Assembly: GCF_014207185.1 (NCBI RefSeq)
Contig: NZ_JACHCP010000003.1
Coordinates: forward strand, 248,001 to 312,000
Reading direction: 5' to 3'
DNA from: Rhodanobacter sp. A1T4
GTDB lineage: Bacteria; Pseudomonadota; Gammaproteobacteria; Xanthomonadales; Rhodanobacteraceae
DNA length: 64,000 nt
Under the pieces are notes generated by a model. The model was not told the origin of the DNA. It did not search any database and saw only the letters and a list, made by a program, of their open reading frames with translations. Below, in pieces: positions 18,844 to 26,048 of the stretch; positions within the stretch are counted from its first letter, which is position 1; each line of letters opens with the position of its first letter. A program made the position numbers and the translations under genes.

Positions 18844-19212
18844 ATGAACGACTACTCTAGCGTTTCAACGGCGCATCGTATTTGTATCTTTTTTTATGGC
18901 ATGGCTTCGCTCGGTTTGCTAATCGATTTATTCTTCTCGCCGATCCACCGTACTGCCGGACAATGGGTCTTCTTGGGCATGTTGCTTGCCCTTCTAATCG
19001 GCGGTCACACAGCGCTTGCAATTGGGGCATCGAACGCAAGGCCTTGGGCCCGCGCTTGGAGCATTGTCATCGCGGTTTTATACGTATTTGCATTCCCGTT
19101 AGGCACATTTGTAGCTGTTTACCTTTTCTACAAATGCAAGAATCCATGGCAAGGCCCGAAACATCGTCCCTCACTAGCAGATGCTTGGCCAATCAGCCCC
19201 GAGAGGCCCTAA
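18844..19212 (+). CDS. cassette-borne integral membrane protein 2
   Basis: The 122-residue protein has about four hydrophobic segments (IFFYGMASLGLLIDLFF, WVFLGMLLALLIGGHTALAI, WSIVIAVLYVFAFPLGTFVAVYLF) and a soluble tail. No family was recognised. Its TAA stop lies inside the R'' half-site of attC-2, as is common for cassette genes. It starts 16 bases after attC-1, preceded by GGGGGA. Confidence 0.75.
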   Translation: MNDYSSVSTAHRICIFFYGMASLGLLIDLFFSPIHRTAGQWVFLGMLLALLIGGHTALAIGASNARPWARAWSIVIAVLYVFAFPLGTFVAVYLFYKCKNPWQGPKHRPSLADAWPISPERP

Positions 19213-19263
19213 CATTTCGTTCAAGGCGGACGGCTTCGCCGCCGCTTAACTCCAGCGTTAGGC
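19207..19263 (+). other. attC-2 recombination site
   Basis: CCCTAAC (19207-19213) and GTTAGGC (19257-19263) bound a 57-base element. Its inner part TCGTTCAAGGCGGAC and CCGCTTAACTCCAGC is identical to attC-1, with a longer hairpin tip (GGCTTCGCC). The near identity of arms among sites 1-3 fits one chromosomal integron family. Confidence 0.9.
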
Positions 19264-19266
19264 AGC

Positions 19267-19641
19267 ATGAGAAAAAACTTTCCAGCTCATACCAAAACCG
19301 CGACAGGCACTTTGCTGTTTTGTCTCTTCGCTGTAGCACTTAGCACTTCCGCAATGCCGTACCTCACGGGTTATGGCACCGTGCTTTCGCAAATCGTTGG
19401 TCTCGGGGCTTGGGGTCTACTTGCTTCCGTAACTTCGGGCATGTTTGCAGATCAAAACCACCAAATACTCTGGCCAATTGTCGCTACTCTAAACGTATTT
19501 CTGTTTTCGCTATTGGCAGGTCCTGTGTATTTTGTCTTCCGCCGTCGCGCGCCAAGCTTCACGTTATGGTTCTTGGCGTTGTGGCTTGTTTTCTATTTGT
19601 GTTGCTTGTTCGTTCTCTTCCCCGCAACTGATGGTCCTTAG
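19267..19641 (+). CDS. cassette-borne integral membrane protein 3
   Basis: The 124-residue protein has about four membrane segments (GTLLFCLFAVALSTSAM, IVGLGAWGLLASVTSGMF, ILWPIVATLNVFLFSLLAGPVYFVF, FLALWLVFYLCCLFVLF). No family was recognised. It starts three bases after the attC-2 core and ends ten bases before attC-3. Being a second small multi-pass protein in neighbouring cassettes is notable, though unexplained. Confidence 0.75.
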   Translation: MRKNFPAHTKTATGTLLFCLFAVALSTSAMPYLTGYGTVLSQIVGLGAWGLLASVTSGMFADQNHQILWPIVATLNVFLFSLLAGPVYFVFRRRAPSFTLWFLALWLVFYLCCLFVLFPATDGP

Positions 19642-19650
19642 TAGCATGCT

Positions 19651-19707
19651 CCCTAACAATTCGTTCAAGGCGGACGCCTCCGGCGCCGCTTAACTCCAGC
19701 GTTAGCA
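19651..19707 (+). other. attC-3 recombination site
   Basis: CCCTAAC (19651) and GTTAGCA (19701-19707) enclose the same arm sequences as attC-1 and attC-2, with the tip GCCTCCGGCGCC. Length is 57 bases. Confidence 0.9.
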
Positions 19708-19720
19708 AACAGGGGGCTTC

Positions 19721-20090
19721 ATGCGAGTATCACCGACCATATTGGTCAGTTGTCTTGTTCTTGCAGGCTGCCCCGCTGCGTCGCCCACAAGCGTCGCGAT
19801 TGACCCGTACGCAATTACACCGCCGGTCCGCATCGGCGAACAAGCTGGCGCGATCCCGCTTCGTTGCTGCGAGCTGGAAACCAGTGGCAGCGAAATGCTC
19901 TCTTGATAATGTCTGCGTTGGTCCTGACGAACCGGAAATTGCGACGAACATCCGCACAGATAGCAGTTGCGGCTACTTTACGAAGGGTGCGAACAAGGTT
20001 GAGATTTGCACAGTCCCTATAGCGGATGGTTCTTTGGTGAGCAGCATCTCACTTGTCCAATCTTGTTCGCTAACAATTCACTGCAGCTGA
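19721..20090 (+). pseudogene. cassette-borne lipoprotein-like gene, apparently frameshifted
   Basis: The first frame (19721-19906) encodes 61 residues starting with a lipoprotein signal, ILVSCLVLAGC, with Cys17 in the lipobox, and then stops. An overlapping frame reads on to 20090 with protein-like sequence (CSLDNVCVGPDEPEIATNIR, then CGYFTKGANKVEICTVP), stopping within attC-4. Joining the two frames somewhere between about 19850 and 19890 gives one secreted, cysteine-containing protein of about 120 residues. The exact shift point is not clear, and the short form may be the real product. A GGGGG sequence lies eight bases before the ATG. Confidence 0.5.
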
Positions 20091-20129
20091 CGTCCCTGAC
20101 GGGCCGCCGCTGAGCTTAGGCGTTAGGGC
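20069..20129 (+). other. attC-4 recombination site, divergent type
   Basis: CGCTAAC (20069-20075) and GTTAGGG (20123-20129) bound a 61-base element with inner arms CACTGCAGCTGACG and CCGCTGAGCTTAGGC. The arms differ from those of sites 1-3 but keep the paired layout, so this cassette probably came from a different source integron. Confidence 0.82.
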
Positions 20130-20132
20130 CCT

Positions 20133-20477
20133 ATGCCATTCAATCTCGCAGCTGTTTTGGCAATCGTCGCTGGTGTCTCGGTAGCTGGCTTGACCTTTGC
20201 CACTTGGATAGTTTCGGAGCGCTTCTTTCAGCGGCTCATCGCACAACATCCCGAGCTCGCTATTTCCTTTCCGCGCCCGCCTCTGTTGACACGATATGGC
20301 CCAATTCTTCCCTCAAAGATGGCCTACCTCAAAGGGAAGCGCTTCAATGATCTTTCAGATCCTAAGTTAAAGCGGTTGGGGCGGCTTTCACTTACGTTGC
20401 TCACTGCTCACGCTGTGGCATTTACTACGTTTATTATTTTCGCCCTATGGTGGAGCGCTGTACGGGACCGCCCGTAA
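20133..20477 (+). CDS. cassette-borne membrane protein 5
   Basis: The 114-residue protein has an N-terminal membrane segment (LAAVLAIVAGVSVAGLTFATWIV), a basic soluble middle (RPPLLTRYGPILPSKMAYLKG), and a C-terminal membrane segment (LLTAHAVAFTTFIIFALWW). No family was recognised. It starts three bases after the attC-4 core. No attC follows it, so the right end of the array has been lost or fused to the tetR gene 56 bases away. Confidence 0.7.
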   Translation: MPFNLAAVLAIVAGVSVAGLTFATWIVSERFFQRLIAQHPELAISFPRPPLLTRYGPILPSKMAYLKGKRFNDLSDPKLKRLGRLSLTLLTAHAVAFTTFIIFALWWSAVRDRP

Positions 20478-20532
20478 TACACAAAAGGGGACCATTCGAA
20501 GAACGCCTAAGCAGCAGCGTTCGCGGGACACC

Positions 20533-21090
20533 GTGGACGTCATCGTTGAAGCGGCAACTCGCGTTCTCGCGAAGCTCGGCTGGGCAAAATTCACAACCAA
20601 CGAAGTTGCGCGAGTGGCTGGCGTAAGCGTGGGCTCGTTGTATCAATATTTTCCCAGCAAGCTGGCGCTCGCTGAAGCGATTCGTCAGCGTCACCTCGCC
20701 ATGGTGCTCTCGGTGTTGCCCGACCCTGACAGTCGCGACAGTGCCATGTCGCTTGCGCGAAGGGTGGCGAAGCTGGTCGAAGGCGTTATCGCCATTCATT
20801 CAACCAACCCGAAGTTGCATCGCGTGCTGCTCGATGAAGTTCCTCTTGCGGCGCGATCCAGCTTCGAGACATTCGAGGCGGAATATTTGCGTCGCTACCA
20901 GGCGTTGATCGAGGACTGCTCGAAACAGGCGGATTCTTCGGGTGGCGACATAGCTGCTCTAGTACTTGCTGCAGCGGTGGAGGGCGTGGTGCATACGGCT
21001 GCACGCCATGGCAAGCTCGACTCCCCTGAGTTGAAGGTCGAACTCAATGGTTTGGTTTGCGCTTATTTGCGCGAACGTCTCCGTCGCTAG
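20533..21090 (+). CDS. TetR/AcrR family transcriptional regulator, start uncertain
   Basis: A TetR-type repressor: an N-terminal helix-turn-helix (ATRVLAKLGWAKFTTNEVARVAG and VGSLYQYFPSK) and a C-terminal ligand domain. The frame with a GTG at 20533 lacks a Shine-Dalgarno sequence, and reading upstream in the same frame gives RRTPKQQRSRDTVDV, the usual TetR N-terminus. The only start-like codon there is an ATT at 20494, six bases after AAAGGGG. So the native start was probably an ATG lost by mutation or by the cassette-array junction, or the rare ATT is used. Target genes are unknown; no divergent partner is present. Confidence 0.8.
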   Translation: MDVIVEAATRVLAKLGWAKFTTNEVARVAGVSVGSLYQYFPSKLALAEAIRQRHLAMVLSVLPDPDSRDSAMSLARRVAKLVEGVIAIHSTNPKLHRVLLDEVPLAARSSFETFEAEYLRRYQALIEDCSKQADSSGGDIAALVLAAAVEGVVHTAARHGKLDSPELKVELNGLVCAYLRERLRR

Positions 21091-21175
21091 CCTTGGCCAC
21101 CGACAGTGCCGAGCAAACCTGGTGTGATGAAGCGCTGGCCCGTATTCGCCGGAATTCGCAAGAAAGGCAAGTCTT

Positions 21176-21205
21176 AAAAACGCCGAGGAAAAATTTCCCT
21201 CGGCG
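21176..21205 (-). terminator. intrinsic terminator of the secreted-protein gene
   Basis: CGCCGAGG (21181-21188) pairs with CCTCGGCG (21198-21205). On the minus strand the stem is followed by TTTTT (21180-21176), a standard intrinsic terminator about 40 bases past the stop of the gene at 21247. It also separates it from the convergent tetR gene. Confidence 0.8.
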
Positions 21206-21246
21206 CCCACGCTCGGTCTACTTCAACGATCAGTAATTGCGCGTTC

Positions 21247-22347
21247 TCAGTTCGATTCGGTAAATTGAATGGAGGGATTCGTCGCTGCCGTGGTGCCCTT
21301 GGCAGCCGTTCCAGCCTTGGCGGTACATTTACCCAGCGTCAGATTGTTGGTTTCTCCCGTGGTGCCTCCATTGGTCGGGCCAGCGCACGTTGGTGCAGTC
21401 GTCGTACCGTCAGCCACTTGAATGTTCACCGTGAGCGATGATCCCTTATTGAAGGAAAGTCCTGAGCCACCGCCGTTACCAACGACATTGAACTCCGATT
21501 GTTTCCAAATGGACCCGATGCTGACTGTGCGGCCACTCTGGCTCACCGACTTGGCAGTGGTACCGTAGGTAAAGATCACGGTGTCGTTGCCCTTCGTCGA
21601 AGCCGACCCTGAGAGCTTTACGCTACCAAGGTTTGCCAATGCAACGTTGGCTGTGTTTACAGCAGCGCTATCTTCGTAGCAGGCATCTTGTGGGTCATAG
21701 CTACCCCATCCGCTCGGACATCCAATGGAAGAGTAATCATCATCGGAAAGAAATATCCAATTCTGGATATAAGCTTGTGGCGGAGTGCCGGATACGTCCT
21801 CGCCCGTCGTTCCGTAGATGAATTGCTCCCAAGTCGAACAACTGGAGTAGCCGTACGTCGCGTTGCAAGCGGACGAGGACCCAATAGTGGTATTCAGCTG
21901 CAGCGTGTAATTGCCCTTCGCCGTGACGCCCTTCACGCTGGGAAAGCTTCCTGTTGCTGAGGTCGTCAGGCTAGAAGTTGTAGCGTTATAGTCATTGCCA
22001 TCACCGACAGTATCCGTCGCTACCGGGGCGCTCTCAGCCTGGATGTGCTTAGCCGGTTTAGCGAACCGCGGCGGTAATACCACTCGATGCGCCGCTACCG
22101 GAACGCAGGCCTCCTTCTCCCAAATCACGCTCGGATACGTTGTGTGAAAACACCCTTCTGTCGGCGGCGGAGTCTGTTTAAGAGACTTGTGCCAAGTATC
22201 CAAGGCTTCTTTTTGCGCTTGGGCCGCCACATCATTCGTTTCCTGCGCCGCGACAGAAGGCGAGACACCGACGGCGCCCAATAAACCAAGGATCGCTGTG
22301 GCAAGAATCATGCGACGCATATGGAACATTATTTTTTCCGAGTGCAT
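21247..22347 (-). CDS. secreted hypothetical protein, Ser/Thr/Gly-rich
   Basis: The 366-residue protein has a signal peptide (MILATAILGLLGAVGVSPSVAAQ) and a mature part rich in Gly, Ser, Thr and Asn with six or more cysteines, suggesting disulfides outside the cytosol. A tract before the middle (CFHTTYPSVIWEKEACVPV) and repeated small-residue beta-like stretches are seen, but no family is recognised. The start is supported by GGAGAGA just upstream of the ATG at 22347. It has its own terminator and no operon partner. A surface or secreted structural role is possible but not shown. Confidence 0.75.
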   Translation of the reverse strand: MHSEKIMFHMRRMILATAILGLLGAVGVSPSVAAQETNDVAAQAQKEALDTWHKSLKQTPPPTEGCFHTTYPSVIWEKEACVPVAAHRVVLPPRFAKPAKHIQAESAPVATDTVGDGNDYNATTSSLTTSATGSFPSVKGVTAKGNYTLQLNTTIGSSSACNATYGYSSCSTWEQFIYGTTGEDVSGTPPQAYIQNWIFLSDDDYSSIGCPSGWGSYDPQDACYEDSAAVNTANVALANLGSVKLSGSASTKGNDTVIFTYGTTAKSVSQSGRTVSIGSIWKQSEFNVVGNGGGSGLSFNKGSSLTVNIQVADGTTTAPTCAGPTNGGTTGETNNLTLGKCTAKAGTAAKGTTAATNPSIQFTESN

Positions 22348-22810
22348 TTTATCTCTCCGATAGGTAGGTTATCCCGCTTCCCGCAAACAGCTTCTCCTCT
22401 AACGGGAATTTTTGGTTTTTCCAATAGACAGCGCATTGAAAAGAACTAATCTTTGTGTGCCTTACATCTTTGTGTGCCTTACATCTTTGTATGGATTGTC
22501 CCTTGGGTATGCCCTGATTTATTGAATTCGAAACGGATGTGTATACGGCTGTGTGGAACTTCGTGGACGCCTTTTTCCTTCGGTAGATGTCGACTTCCTT
22601 GGCGTCCCCTTTAAAGACGTCAAAGCGTGATAAAAACCTACCTAGAAAAATTCCTATCAATAAATTTTGAATCGGAAAAGAAAGGTGAGAGCCAGCGACG
22701 CCCACCCATCACCGCCAAATCATTCCTTGAGCGTTTTCAGAGTTTTCGCCATCATGCTTGGAGTGCCGATGCAAACCGGCGCTCGACTACTAGGCCTGCA
22801 TTTTGCGGCC
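22348..22810. other. intergenic stretch with 17-bp tandem repeat
   Basis: AT-rich DNA between two divergently read genes, likely holding both promoters. It includes 2.5 copies of a 17-base tandem repeat (listed separately). Possible earlier starts for the downstream gene (TTG at 22667, ATG at 22754) fall in it but would precede the signal peptide. Confidence 0.5.
22449..22490. repeat. 17-bp tandem repeat, 2.5 copies
   Basis: ATCTTTGTGTGCCTTAC is present twice in tandem (22449-22465, 22466-22482), followed by ATCTTTGT. The unit is not a multiple of three and lies in noncoding DNA about 100 bases upstream of the secreted-protein gene, where copy-number change could alter its promoter spacing. 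Confidence 0.8.
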
Positions 22811-24601
22811 ATGACATACAAGGGGGCGATGGTGATAGGGGTATTGCGTTTGGGCTGCCTGGGCGTCAGCGCTTTGCTCGCAAGCCAAGCTTGGGCGGAC
22901 GGCTGCCAGTTGAAGGATTACGGTACTTTGCCGGTGGAAATGGTCGGCAGTCGAGCCACGACCATGGTGAAGATCAATGGGAACAATACGCGCTTCATTC
23001 TCGATACTGGGGCTTTCTACAACACCATGTCGAGTGCAAACGCGTCGTCGCTGGGACTTAAGCTGCAACCTGCGCCATTTGGTTTTCGCATCAGCGGCGT
23101 TGGAGGCGATGCGAATGTCCAGCAAACGCACGTCAAGGAATTTGGCATCCTCGATACGACGCTAAAAAATGTTGATTTCATCGTCGGCGGTACTGATGCA
23201 GGCGATGGATTGCTTGGCGCCAACCTGCTCGATTTGTTCGATCTGGAAATTGATCTTGCACAAGGCAAATTGACGCTGTTCAAAGCGGACCACTGCGATA
23301 AAGCATCGCTGGCGTATTGGGCAAAGGATGGCAAGTACAACGTCGCCGATATCGAACCGGCGGACAACCCGTTCGATCGACGCACTTTTCTCAGTGTGAC
23401 GATAAATGGCAAGAAGGTGCGAGCAGTGCTCGATTCGGGGGCATTTGCCACCGTACTAAGTCGTGACGCGGCCGAGCGAGCCGGCATTGACCTCAATGCG
23501 CCAGATATCAAGGCAGGCAGTATCAGCATCGGCATTGGCGCCAAGCCGGTCAAGACATGGACTGTGAACATTGATTCGTTCTCGGTCGGCACGGAAACCA
23601 TCCAGCACAGCCAGATGCAGGTTATTGACGGAAGAATTGGAGACAAAACCGACATGTTGCTCGGCGTGGATTTTCTCCTCGCCCATCATATGTTCATTGC
23701 CAACAGCAAGGAGAAAGCTTATTTCACCTATAACGGTGGGCGCGTGTTTACCTTGGCCAAAGCACCGAACGGCAATGACACGCCCGATGTCGGCACTGCT
23801 ATGGACGACAACGGCGCAGCACCCACGGCTGCGCCTGATTACGCGCTGCGGGGCGAAGCGCACCTGTCTCGCGGCGAACCGAAAGCTGCCGTAGCCGATC
23901 TGGACGAGGCGATCCGTATGGCGCCCGATCAAGCCGCTTACTATGTCGCCCGTGCGAGAGCACATGAGGCGGACAAACAGCCCGATGCCGCGCTCACCGA
24001 TCTGGACAAGTCCTTGAGCCTGGATCCGAAGAACGTCGATGCTTTGCTGATGCGCGCCGAACTTCGCTTTGCGCACAAGGACCACACGGGTGCGGCAGCC
24101 GACGTGAATGCAGCAGGCGCCTTGGTGCCTGCCGGATCGACACAGGCGCGCTCGATTGCCCATCTATATGTCCAACTCGATCAACCTATCGCGGCGCTAC
24201 CCTTACTCGACGATTGGATTCGTTTGCATACGAATGACGCCATGCTCGGCTCAGCGCTCAACGAGCGCTGTTGGGTGCGCGCCCTGACCAATCAGATGCT
24301 CGACGATGCCTTGAGCGATTGTCGCAAGGCGATCAAGCGCGATGGCGAAAAGCCGGCTTACCTCGACAGTCTCGGCATGGTGCAGTTACGGCTGGAACAT
24401 TATCCCGAATCGATCAAGGCCCACGAGCAGGCCGTCGCGCAAAGCCCCCAGTCTGCGTGGTCGCGCTATGGTCTAGGCCTAGCAAAAATTCGCAGTGGCC
24501 AGACCGACGCGGGCAATGCCGATCTGGTCGCCGCCCGCGCGCTTAATCCGGAAATAGAGGCGCGTGCCACCAAGTATGGCTTGACTGCGGCGGGGCCATA
24601 G
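22811..24601 (+). CDS. secreted retropepsin-like aspartic protease with TPR repeats
   Basis: A signal peptide (VLRLGCLGVSALLASQAWA) precedes two retropepsin-like domains, with catalytic motifs ILDTGAF (D65) and VLDSGAF (D208). A single chain carrying both Asp-Thr/Ser-Gly motifs can form a complete active site. The C-terminal half (about 340-590) carries tetratricopeptide repeats (YALRGEAHLSRGEPKAAVAD, ALTDLDKSLSLDPKNVDALL, PAYLDSLGMVQLRLEHYPES). It is probably periplasmic. The ATG at 22811 was chosen because it places a normal signal peptide at the N-terminus; the ATG at 22829 is an alternative. Substrate is unknown. It is the second aspartic protease in this window, unrelated in family to the one at 4544. 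Confidence 0.82.
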   Translation: MTYKGAMVIGVLRLGCLGVSALLASQAWADGCQLKDYGTLPVEMVGSRATTMVKINGNNTRFILDTGAFYNTMSSANASSLGLKLQPAPFGFRISGVGGDANVQQTHVKEFGILDTTLKNVDFIVGGTDAGDGLLGANLLDLFDLEIDLAQGKLTLFKADHCDKASLAYWAKDGKYNVADIEPADNPFDRRTFLSVTINGKKVRAVLDSGAFATVLSRDAAERAGIDLNAPDIKAGSISIGIGAKPVKTWTVNIDSFSVGTETIQHSQMQVIDGRIGDKTDMLLGVDFLLAHHMFIANSKEKAYFTYNGGRVFTLAKAPNGNDTPDVGTAMDDNGAAPTAAPDYALRGEAHLSRGEPKAAVADLDEAIRMAPDQAAYYVARARAHEADKQPDAALTDLDKSLSLDPKNVDALLMRAELRFAHKDHTGAAADVNAAGALVPAGSTQARSIAHLYVQLDQPIAALPLLDDWIRLHTNDAMLGSALNERCWVRALTNQMLDDALSDCRKAIKRDGEKPAYLDSLGMVQLRLEHYPESIKAHEQAVAQSPQSAWSRYGLGLAKIRSGQTDAGNADLVAARALNPEIEARATKYGLTAAGP

Positions 24602-24851
24602 ATCGCATGGGAAATATTCCATCCGTCTTTGCAACCTTAAAGGAAAGGGGGCGTTAGGTTTTTGACCTGCGCCCACTGATCTGGAAACTACCCGGGCCAG
24701 AGTGAGTGGGTCTCTTTGTTCCGGCGTTTCGATCAGAGCGGCAACCGATTAGGGCAAGCGGTCAGCACTAATTGTCGAAGCCAGCGATGGGCAGGATCAC
24801 CCTCCAAACGAGGGTGCCACATCTCGGACACCGTGCGAGTTGATCATCCTG

Positions 24852-25277
24852 CTACGCGTGCTTTAGCGGCAATGCAGCAAATTCCTCACGGCCAAAGGCC
24901 GTCCCTGACATTCCCCAGCCACCTTCGGCAGCTTCGGTCAGTAGTACCCAGGTACGTTGCGCTTGAGTCGCGTCGCGAGAAATTCGCGTAACGATTTCAG
25001 TAGCCTCCTTGACGATCTGCTTTTGACCATCACGACTCAGTGCACCGGGTGGCGTGATGATCTGAACGCGAACCGTGCGCGCTTGCGCCGTGGCAGCCGT
25101 CTGTACTGTGAATTGATCCATGCGATGGATATAGACGGCGGTGTTGTTGGCATGGAAGGGACCAGGGCTGATTACTCCTTCTGCGCGCAGCACCGCCAGA
25201 GTAAGTTCCTCACCAAGCTGGCGATCGATACCGGCTGGAAACAGGTCGGCAGCAGCGTAAACGTCGATCATCGGCAT
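24852..25277 (-). CDS. tautomerase-family protein with N-terminal proline
   Basis: The 141-residue protein starts MPMIDVYAAADLFP. Tautomerase-superfamily enzymes use Pro-1, exposed after Met removal, as catalytic base. The ATG at 25277 puts proline second and lies seven bases after AGGAG, which decides the start over the ATG six bases upstream. The length matches two-domain or long tautomerases (about 130-150 residues). The C-terminal region (TWVLLTEAAEGGWGMSGTAF) fits known family members. It is divergent from a tetR gene with operator-like dyads between them, so it is probably that regulator's target. Confidence 0.78.
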   Translation of the reverse strand: MPMIDVYAAADLFPAGIDRQLGEELTLAVLRAEGVISPGPFHANNTAVYIHRMDQFTVQTAATAQARTVRVQIITPPGALSRDGQKQIVKEATEIVTRISRDATQAQRTWVLLTEAAEGGWGMSGTAFGREEFAALPLKHA

Positions 25278-25297
25278 CTTCATTCTCCTAAAGTTAA

Positions 25298-25314
25298 GGA
25301 TGATGAAATCATCC
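25298..25314. promoter_or_regulatory. 17-bp palindrome, putative TetR operator O1
   Basis: GGATGATGAAATCATCC is a perfect dyad (seven-base arms, three-base centre) 20 bases upstream of the tautomerase start. A related dyad sits before the tetR gene, and both are followed by ATATT. Confidence 0.65.
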
Positions 25315-25361
25315 ATATTCCCCGCGGGATTCGTTCTCTTTGTGCAGACGTAACATTCTGA

Positions 25362-25375
25362 ATGATGATCATCAT
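25362..25375. promoter_or_regulatory. 14-bp palindrome between divergent genes
   Basis: ATGATGATCATCAT is a perfect palindrome in the middle of the tautomerase-tetR intergenic region. It shares the GATGAT half-site with the flanking dyads and could be a third regulator site. Confidence 0.5.
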
Positions 25376-25387
25376 CCACATTAATGA

Positions 25388-25405
25388 GGATGATGAATAC
25401 AATCC
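25388..25405. promoter_or_regulatory. imperfect dyad, putative TetR operator O2
   Basis: GGATGATGAATACAATCC repeats the left arm of the 25298 site exactly and its right arm imperfectly, and is followed by the same ATATT. It lies 31 bases before the tetR start, suggesting autoregulation. Confidence 0.6.
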
Positions 25406-25436
25406 ATATTGTCAAGTTGCTTGCTGGGATTTTCGA

Positions 25437-26012
25437 ATGGGCCATTCAAAGGCAGACAAAGCCGACAGCCACGATCGCATCGTAAGGACGGCAGCTGCCC
25501 GTTATCGCGAAAACGGTGTAGACGGTATCGGGGTGGCCGACCTCATGAAGGATGCTGGCCTGACCCATGGTGGCTTCTACCGGCACTTCGCCTCACGCGA
25601 CGAACTGGTACTCGAAGCCATCGAGTGTGCGCTGCATGACGGCGGTCAACGTGTTGTTGGCGCGCTTGTGAACAGCAGGCAGCCACCCTTGACTACCTTA
25701 GTGGACGCTTACCTCAGTGCGGCGCATCGCGATAATCTGGCAACGAGCTGTGCTGTCGCGACGCTAGCGGGCGACGTGGCCCGCAGCAATGACCGTGTTC
25801 GGAGTGCATATACACACCAGGTCAACGCTTACTTGGAACTGCTCACCAAGCTGATATCAGCGGATAAGCAGAGGTCAAAACGAATGAAAGCTATCGGTGC
25901 GTTGTCCTCGTTGGTCGGTGCTATATCTATAGCTCGTGCGGTCAATGACGAAAAGCTGTCCCGCGAAATCCTCAAGGCAGCCGCTGACGAATTGAAAGCC
26001 CAACTTGGGTAA
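25437..26012 (+). CDS. TetR/AcrR family transcriptional regulator
   Basis: The 191-residue regulator has an N-terminal helix-turn-helix (IVRTAAARYRENGVDGIGVADLMKDAGLTHGGFYRHFASRDEL) typical of the TetR branch that controls small stress or xenobiotic-response genes. The start MGHSKADKADSHDRI at 25437 gives the usual family N-terminus; a longer frame from 25362 would run through an operator-like palindrome. It is divergent from the tautomerase gene and likely represses both. Confidence 0.88.
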   Translation: MGHSKADKADSHDRIVRTAAARYRENGVDGIGVADLMKDAGLTHGGFYRHFASRDELVLEAIECALHDGGQRVVGALVNSRQPPLTTLVDAYLSAAHRDNLATSCAVATLAGDVARSNDRVRSAYTHQVNAYLELLTKLISADKQRSKRMKAIGALSSLVGAISIARAVNDEKLSREILKAAADELKAQLG

Positions 26013-26048
26013 AGTCGTTGCTAGTCCCTAGTCCGAGGGGAAAAGATG

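Noticed and set aside
20478..20530. Fifth attC after the last cassette gene
   Set aside because: CGCCTAAG and CAGCGTTCG hint at half-sites, but there is no GTTAG core or paired arms, and the sequence reads as the TetR N-terminus.
22449..22490. Possible CRISPR array
   Set aside because: The repeats are tandem without spacers and number only 2.5 copies.
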